Below are positions 54,501 through 64,000 of a stretch of DNA of 64,000 bases, in pieces (positions within the stretch are counted from its first letter, which is position 1; each line of letters starts with the position of its first letter). The notes beneath the pieces are model-generated. The model ran no database searches, was not told where the DNA came from, and was given only the letters and a program-made list of their open reading frames with translations. Source of the DNA: Crambe crambe (Eukaryota; Porifera; Demospongiae; Poecilosclerida; Crambeidae); assembly GCA_963924555.1 (NCBI GenBank), contig OZ004590.1:3566501-3630500 (forward strand), in the 5' to 3' direction. The position numbers and the translations under genes were made by a program.

Positions 54501-57343
54501 CAGTGCTGGTGTTGGACGTACTGGTACTTTTATCTGCATTGACTATGTCCTGGAGCAGATCAAGAAGGAGAATGTAGTGGACATAGCAGGAGCCATCAAC
54601 AAGATGAGACATCAACGCATGAAGATGGTTCAAACACCAGTTAGTTTATAATGATTTATCATAATAATTATAATTTCTTGGGGTGGCTATTTTGGGCACA
54701 GATAAAGTAATAACTAGGTCTGAAATTTGGATTAATGATAGCTAGCTACTTACTGTATTAGTTATTTCATGAAAATAATTAATTCTATGTTATGCAAGAA
54801 TGACTTGAAAATTTCCCAATTTAGGTATCTAACAACTTTCTCTCCATGCATTATTAGCTATAATGACCATTATGCTCTACGTACATAATTTAATTACATC
54901 ACAGGAGCAACTGATTTTCCTCCATGACGCTATTCTGGAGTCGGTGACATGTGGGAACACACAAATCACTGCTGCTGACCTCCGTATGGTGATAGGGAAG
55001 TGTGGGAAAGTGGATCCCTCTACTGGTGTCACACACTTCCAGTCACAGTTCAATGTGAGTGCAGTCCTTTAGGTCGTAGTAAAGCCTGCCCTATTTTGAC
55101 ACTAAGCCCATTTTAATCAGTGTGCTGAAACTTTCAGGTCCAGCCAGAAATATTGCTAATTACTTTTCAATGTGGAACTATTTATTTCCAATTGCACGTG
55201 TCCACTTTACTGATTCGTCATGTCAGTCAGTAGCTATTGTGTCTGTGTCTGCATAGATTCTGGAGAAGGTGTCCCCCAAGGCTAGTGAAGTCTTATGTAC
55301 TGAAGCTAGGAAATATCCTGACCGAAACCGAAGGAGTGATTACTTGCCATGTGAGTTAAACTATTAGTCTTCACTAGTAAGTTATATGCCCACTAACAAA
55401 ATTAATTCGATCTGACACTGAGAGGATATATGTTCTCTACTTCTATAGAGTCATAGCATACCACCTAAAACCATCCCAGCAATAGTAATCCTCTATACAG
55501 AGAGCCTGACACCTGACATTTTCCAGCCAATATTGGCACAATTATGTCTGGTCATTATTTATTTGTAATTGTCAGGACAAGAATATTGGTCGAAATGCAC
55601 GTGTCCAGTTAAATGTTAGGACAAACTATGTATACTTAGTATGGACGTCATGTCCGGTAATAAGCACTGTCTATGTACATGTACTTCATATTACAGCTGA
55701 TCGCTATCGTGTCATCCTGAATGACCATCCTAACTATGTCCATGCTGTATTTGCTCCTGTAAGTGAGACCTATTCATAACTGTATCATTGAGTCACATGC
55801 ATGCAGGCTAACCTCTCTTTTATCATGATTGATAGGGTTACAAGCAGCAAAAGGCATTCATTATAGCCGAGGGGCCCATGGCATCCACTGCTAGGAACAT
55901 ATTGAAGATCCTCTATGACAGGAAGTGTGGGGCTGTAGTCATGCTCTCTGACCTTGTCGAGAATGGAGAAGTAAGATGCTTTCAAAACATACAAACTTTT
56001 GAGTTTAAGTTTGAAGCAGAAAATGATCAGGTTCCATTGTTTACCTTAAGAGAGGTAGAAGTACTTATTTTTAAAAAATGTACAGAGCCAGCAAATAAAT
56101 TTCTGAGGGGTCCAATTTAGTTATAGTTACGAGTGCACAAAATTTCTTCCGAATAAAAAGTGAAGTTGGGGGATAGCCATAAATTTACTACTCATAGCCC
56201 TCCTAATTTCAATATCCACACCCAACTTAAATCCCTACTTCACTCCCCCTTGAGCAACAAGTAGTGAGTCAAGTAACCCCTTACCCGTACCAATCACGAA
56301 CCACAGCAATATTACGAAACTACTATTCCTACTTCACTCCTAGGCCTCCTAATTTTATTGGAAATACATGAGGAGAGGCTGTTCATTTAAACCAAGAGGC
56401 AAAGCTGAGTGGTCTATGTGGACTGCCACAAGTGTATTTCCCCACATAATGTTAACTGGCTTGTGCTTTCAAAACTATATAACTGCATATGGTATAACTA
56501 CAGTTGCCATGTTTCAGCAGTATAAACTGTAGGCAGTGCCTTTGATGTATGGCTTCACCATGGTACAAGCATCTAATTTAAAATAATAACATTCACCATA
56601 GGAGACTAGCATCAAGTACTGGCCAGCCTCTGGACAAGTCGGTCAGTTTGGGGAGTATACAGTGGACTTGATAAGTGAAGAGATCTTGGGAGGATTCACT
56701 ATCAGGACACTCAGTATATTGGAGAAAAAGGTAGCTTACGTAGAATCATACCTTCATGCATATGAATTGATATACATAATGAAATCTTGCAGTCCAAAGT
56801 GGCACATCGAGTGACTCAATTCCACATCACCTGTTGGGATCCATCTGGACAATGCTCCAACCTCAAGAGTGTCGTGGATACTGTTGATGAGGTTGAAAAA
56901 ATCCAGAGGAGAACTGGAAATAAACCCATACTCATACATTGCAGGTTAAATATTAAGGAAAAGAAAAGAGCCTCAAAGTCTTATCATTTTTCATTGCAGT
57001 GACACAGTGACCAGGAGTGGGATGTTCTGTGCCATAGCCACCATCATTGATCGATGCAAAATAGAGGGAGTGGTGGATGTCTTCCAAGTGGTCAAGGCTC
57101 TCCGTGTCCAGAAACCTGGAGCTGTGCCTACTCTGGTAAATGTTTATATTCATTTGTGTTCTTAGCTTATCATGAAAGAAGGTATCCTAAATTCCACAAC
57201 ATTAATGACTCAATAAATCCCTCCCTCCCTCCCTCCCCCCTCCCTTTCTGCTCAATTTTCAGGCAAACTACCAGATGATATTTGATGCCACTCTAACCTT
57301 CTTGGACTCATTTGACACCTATGCTAACTTCCAGAATATGTGA
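43969..57343 (+). CDS. RPTP-2: receptor-type tyrosine phosphatase, Ig2-FN3x5-TM-Ig-PTP-PTP
   Basis: A paralogue of RPTP-1 with the same 25-exon plan. The exons total 4377 nt, giving 1458 residues. The first exon, 43969-44032, codes [20 protein letters not shown], a classic signal peptide unlike those of its paralogues, and ends in phase 1 at GTAAG. Order: Ig1 (to 147), Ig2 (to 254), five FN3 (to 715), membrane helix (about 718-743), linker, cytoplasmic Ig (about 777-877), PTP D1 and D2. D1 keeps D1068, Cys1100 and Arg1106. D2 carries the same WPD-to-WDP swap and [10 protein letters not shown] signature as RPTP-1. The stop TGA is at 57341-57343. Ig1 and Ig2 exons are much closer to RPTP-1 than the FN3 exons are. 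Confidence 0.9.
44060..44380. mobile_element. Foldback MITE, copy downstream of the RPTP-2 first exon
   Basis: Same family as 5360-5620 and 43388-43715. It starts 28 bp after the signal exon donor, in intron 1. Confidence 0.8.
45041..45548. repeat. (GAT)n and (CAT)n tracts before the RPTP-2 Ig1 exon
   Basis: (GAT)n at 45041-45075 and (CAT)n at about 45472-45548; the second ends 42 bp before the Ig1 exon. The two tracts are complementary and could pair in the transcript. Confidence 0.9.
46710..47686. mobile_element. 1-kb element, inverted second copy of 1672-2722
   Basis: The hairpin (46710-46991) comes first and the palindromic end (AGAGAGTGCTACCGCACTCT, about 47657-47676) last. It lies in the RPTP-2 intron between the Ig2 and first FN3 exons. 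Confidence 0.8.
51929..52675 (+). other. RPTP-2 membrane helix, linker and cytoplasmic Ig exons
   Basis: Exon 51929-52019 codes a Gly/Ile/Val helix ending WSQR. Exon 52069-52157 continues KYRAPVKK. Exon 52281-52675 codes the I-set Ig domain ([27 protein letters not shown]) and the PTP entry segment. As in RPTP-1, the disulfide cysteines are replaced (FKVVVSG and YKM). Confidence 0.88.
53328..53659. mobile_element. Harbinger-like MITE, copy 2 (TAA target duplication)
   Basis: Inverted relative to the copies at 42274 and 61492. It ends in GGCCAC and GTGGCC and is flanked by TAA on both sides. It sits in the RPTP-2 intron between the D1 exons ending 53185 and starting 53856. Confidence 0.85.
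56130..56360. repeat. CCCTACTTCACTCC repeat family copy in an RPTP-2 intron
   Basis: It shares AAATTTCTTCCGAATAAAAAG, CCCTCCTAATTTCAATA and CTACTATTCCTACTTCACTC with copies at 37190, 58925 and 62575. Confidence 0.6.
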
Positions 57344-57702
57344 TTAGTTCAAAGTATACTTTTTATATTATTATATTGATAGCCAGGCAATTATTAGCTA
57401 GCTAAGTGAACACTTTCTGTAGCTGTAGTTGACAACTTCAGAATTTTTTTGGAAAAACTTTTTACAACATAGCTATACAGCAATCAAAAGGATAAGGTGA
57501 ATCACAAGGTAGCAGCACACAGACTAATATAGAAACTTCTAGAAGACAAAAGTCATGAGTTACACAGTGGCTATTATAATAATGATAAAGTGATAGGTAC
57601 AACATTACTAACCGTAACAATTCTTGCCTTCTGACCTGGTGGATCATTATTATATAACAACAGGACCTTCCTTTCCCTAGGCTGGTCATCATTAATAATT
57701 AC

Positions 57703-58155
57703 TGATACATCAGTTAACATAATTATTGTGGTCCCTGCCTGAGGGCCTTGCAACAGATAAATACAGTGCAGTAATCAACAATTCTGTAGGTATTCCATAG
57801 CAGCATGCAAGGGATGCGCCAGTATTATGGATACAGTTGATGAGGTGGAAAAAATTCGGAGGAAAACTGGAAGTAAATCCATACTCGTACATTGCAAGTA
57901 ACAAAGATCTCCATAATGAATGAATACCAAACTCTTAACTATAACTGATTTCAAATACCAGAGTATGCATAGCCCCGGGTTTCTGGATACAGAGAGCCTT
58001 GACCACTTGGAAGACATCCACCACTCCTTCTGTCTTGCATTGATCAATAGTCATTGCCACTGAAAATATGTTCTGGAAGTTGGTGTAGATGTCAAATGAG
58101 TCTAAGAAGGCAAGTGCAGCATCATAATTATAGCTATTGTAATGTAGTTTGCCTG
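57703..58155. pseudogene. Scrambled RPTP remnant
   Basis: 57703-57786 (plus) is a decayed FN3-2 exon like 48715-48812. 57822-57897 (plus) is part of the D2 exon like 56870-56944. 57963-58155 (minus) fuses the last exon (DSFDIYTNFQN) directly to the penultimate one ([14 protein letters not shown]). Order and orientation are shuffled and several exons are missing, so it cannot be expressed as a receptor. Confidence 0.8.
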
Positions 58156-58216
58156 AAAAGAAGGGGGAGGATGTAACCCCCGACCACGTAATCACTAGAC
58201 ACTACGTATACATTTA

Positions 58217-58256
58217 GTCTGGCGTCGCCAGCCCAGCTGGGCTGGCGACGCCAGAC
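58217..58256. repeat. Perfect 40-bp palindrome
   Basis: GTCTGGCGTCGCCAGCCCAG is followed at once by its exact reverse complement, with no spacer. It lies 60 bp after the scrambled remnant. Confidence 0.95.
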
Positions 58257-59277
58257 ACGCGCAATGATGCACGTGCATTACTCAGCTAGCTACTAGCTAG
58301 ACGCAAGCTTTACTACAGTACTAAGGACAAAGATCGGACAAACAGACAGACTTAGGCTCAGGCTCGCAGTCGCTGCTGATGCTTCTTTGCCAACAAATCA
58401 AGCCACATCCAGAAAACTGACTAAAAGGCAAAAACAACAGATTGCAGTGTACACGAACTAGTGATCGTTTGAAGTGCCAAAGAGACGAACTAGTGAGTGC
58501 CAAAGAGAGAGCCACGGTGAAGGAGAATCTCAGAATTAAGACTGAGGCTTCCAAACGATGAGAGAATCCAGTACACATAGTTACTTCAATCAAGCTATGC
58601 GTGAGAATAACGGCAGTTTGAAAGCATTGAACAGCAGGAATACTGTGTAAATACAATAAGCCAGTGCGCACTATTTAGAATGTTTAATAAAAAGAAGTGC
58701 CGAGGCATTCCTCTTTTAAAAGACTAACTTGTTAAAAAATAGCTACTAACTTACTTTTTTTTTCATTGCACTGTGCTACTAAATCTCTACAGTAGTACAG
58801 CCCTGCAGAGTTTAATTTTTTATATAACCTCTTTCATTCTACTGTCCACCCATTTAGGTGGGTTATGACTTCATTATAAAGAAAATTTAACCGTAGATAT
58901 ACAAGTGAGCGCAAAAACTAAATAAAAAGTGAAGTAGGGATAGCCATAAAATTTAGCTGCATTCCTATCACTCCTAACCCTCCTAATTTCAATAACCACG
59001 CCCATATATATCACCCTACTTAAATCCCTACTCTTCACTCCCCCTTCAGCAATAAGTGAGTCAAGTAACCCCTTACCCGTACCCTTAAGAATCACGGCAA
59101 TAACAAAACTACTATTCCTACTTCACTCCTAAGGTAGGAGAATGTTACAGTCCAACTAGGCTTGGACTAGTTGGGATAGCTACCCCCCCCCCCCCCCCCC
59201 CCCCCCCCCCAACCCAATCTCTTACTGGTCATACTATAGACACAAGTTAGTCCTTAGCTCCTATAACTGTTAGTAGA
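58257..59277. other. Gene-free spacer with repeats
   Basis: 58257-58880 shows no supported exon. 58900-59140 is a copy of the CCCTACTTCACTCC repeat family. 59183-59210 is a run of 28 C, a likely hard-to-sequence spot. Confidence 0.55.
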
Positions 59278-59721
59278 TGAGAACATTGTGTTGTGGCTTG
59301 CACTAGAGTACTATGTTTATAAAGCACCATGCACTGAGAAGTTATACAAGTGTGTATATTCCTATGGGCTTAATGGTTGTTCCTATGGGCTGTTATAGCT
59401 TAATGGTTATAGAAACTTGTCCTTACTGTATGCATAACCCTGGATATGTTATTTACCTTTTTGATTGCAAGATAACAAAAACAAGTCTTACTTCTAGCCC
59501 TTAAATAGATGTGTCAGTGTTGATGGGGGAAAGGATCTAGCATCTATATTCATATGTATGTATGTATATACATACAGAGGAACCTGGTTCTAATTTAAAC
59601 ACTTTTGGGACCAGTGATGAATGTCCTGGGGTGAGGGAAGTGTAGGGAATAGAGGTCAGGAAGTCACATTTCGACTTTTCATAAGGGACATCATTTCATT
59701 ACAATCCATGTACTTATTTAG

Positions 59722-60110
59722 GGTTACAAGCAGCAGAAGACGTACAGAGTAGCCAAGGGACCCATGGTATCTACTGTTAGGAACATGTTGAAGATCCTCT
59801 ATGACAGGAAGTGTGGAGCTATGATCATGCTCTCTGACCTCATTGAGAATGGAAGTGTATAAGGCTTAGTGTTAGTCCACTAAAGCACAAGAGTCATCAG
59901 AATGTGCCTATACTCTGGTTAGTATAGCCAAAATGACAAGATCATGACAATGTCAATAATTCCCTTACTTTGTATTGTCAAGGTATGATCTTTGACCCTT
60001 TCATTTTTCTCTCTCACAGACAAACTAGCTACAGGACAATATATGATGCCACTCTGACCTTCTTAGTCTTAGACTCATTTGATACCTACGCCAACTTCCA
60101 AAATGTATAA
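59722..60110 (+). pseudogene. Truncated 3' end of an RPTP-1-like gene
   Basis: 59722-59856 is an open copy of the D2 exon 33308-33442 (135 nt), but its donor reads GTATAAG instead of GTAAG. The next two to three exons are deleted; intronic sequence picks up at about 59906. A copy of the last exon (about 60021-60110) ends DTYANFQNV and stop, with small in-frame insertions. The order matches the end of RPTP-1 just upstream of the next signal exon. Confidence 0.85.
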
Positions 60111-60250
60111 CTATAACTCTCTTTTTTTGAATTGAAATGGTTATAAGCTAGCTAGTCTTTTTAAGTTGTAATAGCTATAACAGCTAATTATACAGGACTT
60201 CTATAATGCACTCAATTTTCTACTGTTATGATTATTGACATTGATTAAGC

Positions 60251-60305
60251 CGCATTATTATAAAGTTTAATTAACGCGATGACTATACTTGTCAGCGAGA
60301 AGAAC
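60251..60305 (+). promoter_or_regulatory. Core promoter of the 60306 gene, TATA box at 60259
   Basis: TATAAA at 60259-60264, with flanks conserved with 34531-34584 (CGCATTATTATAAA, TTTAATTAACGCGATGACTA, TTGTCAGCGAGAAGAA). Confidence 0.5.
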
Positions 60306-62945
60306 ATGAAAATGCTTAATCTTGATAGTGTGCGTATGAACACAAGAGCAACCCTTCTTGTAGTGCTATTATTTGTCATATCAGTGAAAAGTCAGCCATG
60401 TAAGTTACATGCTAGCTACAACTATGCTATAGCTAGCTAATTTATTTAAGTTAGCTAGCTGTAGTGTGGACTCTTCCTGGAAAGTTTTTATAGCTATAGC
60501 TACGAAGCGATAGCTATTGATGTCTGCTATTTTTATGACTGCAACTAAACTGTCACTTGTTTCCAACTGGCCATATGCAAACCTGATTTCTGATCACATC
60601 AGAATTTAGATGGGAATCTGGCTGTACTCTGTGAAGCTGTAAATCAACTAGCTAGCTATGCAGCATGCAACATTAGACAGTGAAGAAGGGAGTAAGTAAA
60701 ATAGCTATTCAATGAGCATCTGATCTTGTTGTTGAGGCTCCAACTTTTTCAACTATGGCTGTTTCTGGCAGCTGCATAGGAAGCCACAAAGCACTGGGGT
60801 GAGAGCACATGCTCAATTGACCCAAGGTCATCATGAAAGAAGAAGCTGCAACATTTCATTGGCATAGGAAGATGATTCTGTGATATTCCTGCATATTAAA
60901 ATGATACTTTTAACTGAAAAGAACATGTTATGAAGTCTAATGCAAAAGCTGGGGACAGAAAATTAGCAAATACTTTGGACAAAAATTTCCCAGAACCGAA
61001 TATTACTTCATGAAGTAGCTGTTACTCAAAGAAAGAGATTAGTTATTGCACCAGATTTTGGCTCCAAAATACAAGTACAGCGTCTGAAGAAGCTCATTGA
61101 CGTACTTTCTGCTGCCATGGACATGGCTTTGTAGCCATTATTGGAGTTTTTTTCTCTAGTAGTTGCAAAGTTTCTGGCCATTGCTCAGATTTCGGAAGTG
61201 GCTGCTCTTCAGGGGTTCAAATGGTAAATTGGGTGGTAATTACTATTCATTATGTCATCACTTCTCCTGTTGTTGCAGTTCATCTCAGTAACTATAGGCT
61301 TATATGCACACCATATTATGCATAAGCAAAAATTTTGAAACCAGGCCCACTTTTACATAACCACACCCCTTTTACCACACCCTCTACATGAAGTATCGCT
61401 GATAGCTTTAGTAGTACCTGTCAGCTGCCTGTATTCTGCTTACTCTTTGGCTTCTTAGGTTGATGGCAGACATAGAAATGTATTGTAATAAGGCCACTAT
61501 TTATAGAATCCTAGTTTCCTGTCCAAGAAAACATCCACAAGTGCTGCGGGCGGGCGGTTATTATAATTATTCTATTACTGCTTCGTTGTTTATCTCAAGG
61601 GTCCTGTCTTCATCATTCACTAGTCTCGCGGCCCGCGAGACTAGTCATTCACCACGGGCTTTCCCAAAAAGAGCTGCATGTGAAGCAATGTGGCGCTCCA
61701 CTGCGCGCATGAGCAATGGCAGGCGCTAGGCAGCAATAATATTTTTTGATGCGGTGACATTTTCAATACGCGGGCGGTGGACAGGAAACAATCATTCTAT
61801 AAATAGTGGCCTAATGATCGATCAGAGAGTGCGCTAGCACTCTCTAAGTAGGAATGGCAGGTAAAGTCTTTCTTTGCCATTTTTTTGAAGCTGCGCATGT
61901 GCTCTAAGGGGTAGAAGTTAGGTGTGAAGTAGAGCTATTTAGCTTCAGTTCAATCGTTTAGCTAGCTGTTTCAACTTTGTTCTGGTCAGGTGGTGTTTCA
62001 GTCTACAGATTCTCATCCTACATAGCCAGTACTTAGCTGAATGTAGTTTGCTCACTTCACCATGTTAGTGCTCCAACCTGTCAGTATGAACTTTGATTTC
62101 AGGCTCCCATTTTCGCAGCTCTTCTTTAGGCTAGCTATCTATTCCGGTCAGATTGTCTTCCAGTCACTCCTCAGTATATAGATGCTCATCCTACATGGTT
62201 GTATGTAGCTAGTCTGCTTACTTCACTATGCCCGTGTGCATGCCTCCAACCTGTGAACTTTGATTTCAGTATATAATTAGTATTTTCAGCCTAATGCTAT
62301 ATAAAATGTAAGTTTACCTAAAATTAATTTCTTGAAAATTCTGGACAAATTTCAGTAAGAATACTGAGGAATCAGTATGGTTGGAGGCTCTGCCATGCAC
62401 ATGTCATTTACATTGCTGTCGCTGTAAAGTTTGATACACAAATTTTGTTAATAATCTTCAATCACCAGTGCTATGTACCTACGAAAGAGGAAGATAAAGA
62501 TAGGTTATGTAATTAGCTAATTACAAAGAAAAAGAATAAACAAGTGAGTGTAAAAATTTTCATCTAAATAAAGGGATAGCCATAAAATTTAGCTGCATTA
62601 GCTATTACCATTCCTATCACTCCTAAGCCCTCCTAATTTCAATAACCACACCTATATCACCCAACTTAAATCCCTACTTCACTCCCCCTTCAGCAACAAG
62701 TGAGTCAGGTAACCCCTTACCCATACCCATCACCAAACTCAAGAAACACAGCAATATTACAAAACTACTATTCCTACTTCACTCCTAAGCCTCCTAATTT
62801 CAATAATCACACCCATATCACCCAACTTAAGCAAACTATTCCTACTTCTTTCCGGCCTCATGGAGGGAGTGAAGTTGGGATAGTTTGCATAAGTTGGGTG
62901 ATATGGGTGTGGTTAATAAGGTGTTAAACCCTGATGCGCATGTGC

Positions 62946-62976
<31 letters not shown>

Positions 62977-64000
62977 AGGGTGGGGCAATTGAGAGAGCAT
63001 GTGCACATATTATCCATGGTTACTTTCAAAATTGCCGAAAAAGCCACAAACCACAAAGCTGGGCAGGAAACTCTTGCAGTGCAATTTTCTTCCTCCCTAT
63101 CCCTTCCGTACACATTTAGTTATGTCTCCGTCTCCTTAGGGAGATGTGATAGTATAGGATCCTGGCACTTCCTCCAAGTAGCTAGCATGGTACCCCAAAA
63201 AATGTTATGGTGCTCAGGGGCAATTACCTCCAGAGATTTCGATTGGGAGCACGGTTGTGGGGGCGTGTCTTACAAGGGGTGCAAAGTGCTATCACAGGCC
63301 TCATTAATGATTCAGTTATGGCCAGGATCCTGTACACCCTCCACAGCTACACTCCCCTCATGTGTGGGAGTGGTTAACACGAGTATGGTTGGTATAGTTT
63401 AATTGGTCCAGAGAATGAGGACAACATTAATTGGTTGTAGCTAATACACACACAATATATACATTAAGCATGCATGTCATGTGATTCACAGCCATGCCTA
63501 TTCGGAATCTTACAGTATGGTGCTCTGAGTGTGATAGACCTAGGGTAAACTGAGCATGCACGATTGTCTTACATTTCCCTAGTACGCATGACCAAATATT
63601 CTCTTTATGCAGTGACTGTTTTTTGGAGAGGAAATGACATCACAAACAAACCAACACTGATATATCATGATGAGGTTGAAACTGTTATGTATTCCTCTCC
63701 AACACTCGTTAATCCTAATGGTCCTCGTGGTCTACTCTGCAACTCTACAGTTGGCCCTATTGCTTGGTGGCCAGGAAATGGTTTAACAAACCGACTCTTT
63801 GATACTAATAGAGATAAAAGGATCATCTACCAGATAATACCAAGTGGAAACCTCACGGCCCAAATTGTCCGTGATGGGAGAACTCAAGATATTTCAGGAA
63901 GTCCACAATTTGATTTTCATAATGGATTGTTTACTTGTCGAAGGAATGGTGATATTTCAACAGCAGTTCCTGTGGGATTTTATCAGAGAAATGGTACAAC
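60306..64000 (+). CDS. Next RPTP-family gene or Ig cassette, 5' part only
   Basis: Exon 60306-60399 codes MKMLNLDSVRMNTRATLLVV and a hydrophobic core ending SVKSQP, nearly identical to the 34585 cassette, with a GTAAG donor in phase 1. Exon 63613 to the right edge is an intact Ig1 with GLLC and GLFTC cysteines. The edge cuts it near GFYQRNGT, about where Ig1 exons end. Whether it continues into FN3, membrane and PTP exons, or is a short cassette like 34585-39582, cannot be seen here. Confidence 0.85.
61492..61811. mobile_element. Harbinger-like MITE, copy 3 (TAA target duplication)
   Basis: GGCCACTATTTATAGAATCC at the left and its inverse at the right, flanked by TAA on both sides. It is absent from the matching position of the 34585 cassette, so it inserted after the segmental duplication. 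Confidence 0.85.
61822..62590. repeat. Copy of the 36275-37195 element
   Basis: It starts at the palindrome AGAGAGTGCGCTAGCACTCTC (about 61823-61843) and follows the order of 36281-37190, with a deletion of the middle blocks. Confidence 0.65.
62575..62976. repeat. CCCTACTTCACTCC repeat copy and G homopolymer
   Basis: 62575-62900 matches 37190-37440 in order; 62957-62976 is a run of 20 G. It lies in intron 1 of the 60306 gene. Confidence 0.65.

Larger units (their letters stand above)
52740..57343 (+). other. RPTP-2 tandem PTP domains
   Basis: D1 exons: 52740-52827, 52905-52987, 53149-53185, 53856-54070, 54257-54414, 54504-54639, 54905-55054. D2 exons: 55257-55350, 55697-55758, 55836-55970, 56602-56730, 56793-56944, 57000-57135, 57263-57343. 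Every exon but 55697 has the same length as in RPTP-1; that one is one codon shorter. D1 shows LNRFANI, WPDHGVP and [11 protein letters not shown]2 shows CWDPSG and [10 protein letters not shown]. Confidence 0.9.
59278..64000 (+). repeat. Segmental duplication of 32640-38500
   Basis: Collinear copy including the last part of an RPTP gene, the intergenic promoter, the signal exon, intron 1 elements and the Ig1 exon. It differs by an internal deletion in the D2 part and by the MITE at 61492-61811. The copy runs past the right edge. Confidence 0.85.

Noticed and set aside
34585..57343. A single 27-exon gene with four Ig domains running from 34585 to 57343
   Set aside because: The phases would allow it, but 43969-44032 codes its own signal peptide with a TATA-like box and a phase-1 donor, so RPTP-2 starts there. 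Joining is kept only as a splicing hypothesis.
58321..58671. 116-residue minus-strand frame MRTGLLYLHSIPAVQ...
   Set aside because: No recognisable domain, no splice signals or homologous copy in the window; not supportable as a gene.
62980..63402. 140-residue frame downstream of the poly-G run
   Set aside because: The matching sequence at 37490-37900 in the duplicated block is not open in the same way, and the region is intron 1 of the 60306 gene.

Overview
The window looks like nuclear DNA of an early-branching animal, most likely a sponge; the organism is inferred, not proven. It is AT-rich, with many short phase-1 exons coding for Ig and fibronectin type III (FN3) domains, canonical GT-AG introns, and a heavy load of small foldback transposons and simple repeats. 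I see no bacterial or viral genes and no CRISPR array. Exon models were built by hand from splice sites, reading phase and domain homology.

Layout. 1-3940 holds only interspersed elements. 3941-9838 (minus) is an FN3-rich gene with a cysteine-rich exon near its 3' end; two of its exons carry disabling lesions, so it is called a pseudogene. 10143-10691 (plus) is a complete two-exon gene for mitochondrial ribosomal protein uS12m, divergent from the FN3 gene. 10692-14034 is non-coding.

From 14035 to the end lies a head-to-tail cluster of receptor-type protein tyrosine phosphatases (RPTPs) on the plus strand. RPTP-1 (14035-34371, 25 exons, 1510 residues) and RPTP-2 (43969-57343, 25 exons, 1458 residues) are complete. 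Both read signal peptide, two Ig-like domains, five FN3 domains, one membrane helix, an Ig domain on the cytoplasmic side, an active-type PTP domain (D1) and a degenerate PTP domain (D2). Between them, 34585-39582 holds a cassette with only a promoter, signal peptide and two Ig exons. At the right edge, 60306-64000 holds the start of another such gene. Two scrambled or truncated RPTP fragments lie at 57703-58155 and 59722-60110. The block 32640-38500 is copied at 59278-64000, so the cluster grew by segmental duplication.

Taken together, the cluster encodes cell-surface receptors whose Ig ectodomains could bind ligands or partner cells and signal by dephosphorylation. The most interesting points are the disulfide-free cytoplasmic Ig domain, the promoter-bearing Ig cassette whose phase lets it splice onto RPTP-2, the loop variation between otherwise near-identical Ig1 exons, and near-identity of Ig2 exons between genes whose FN3 exons have diverged widely.
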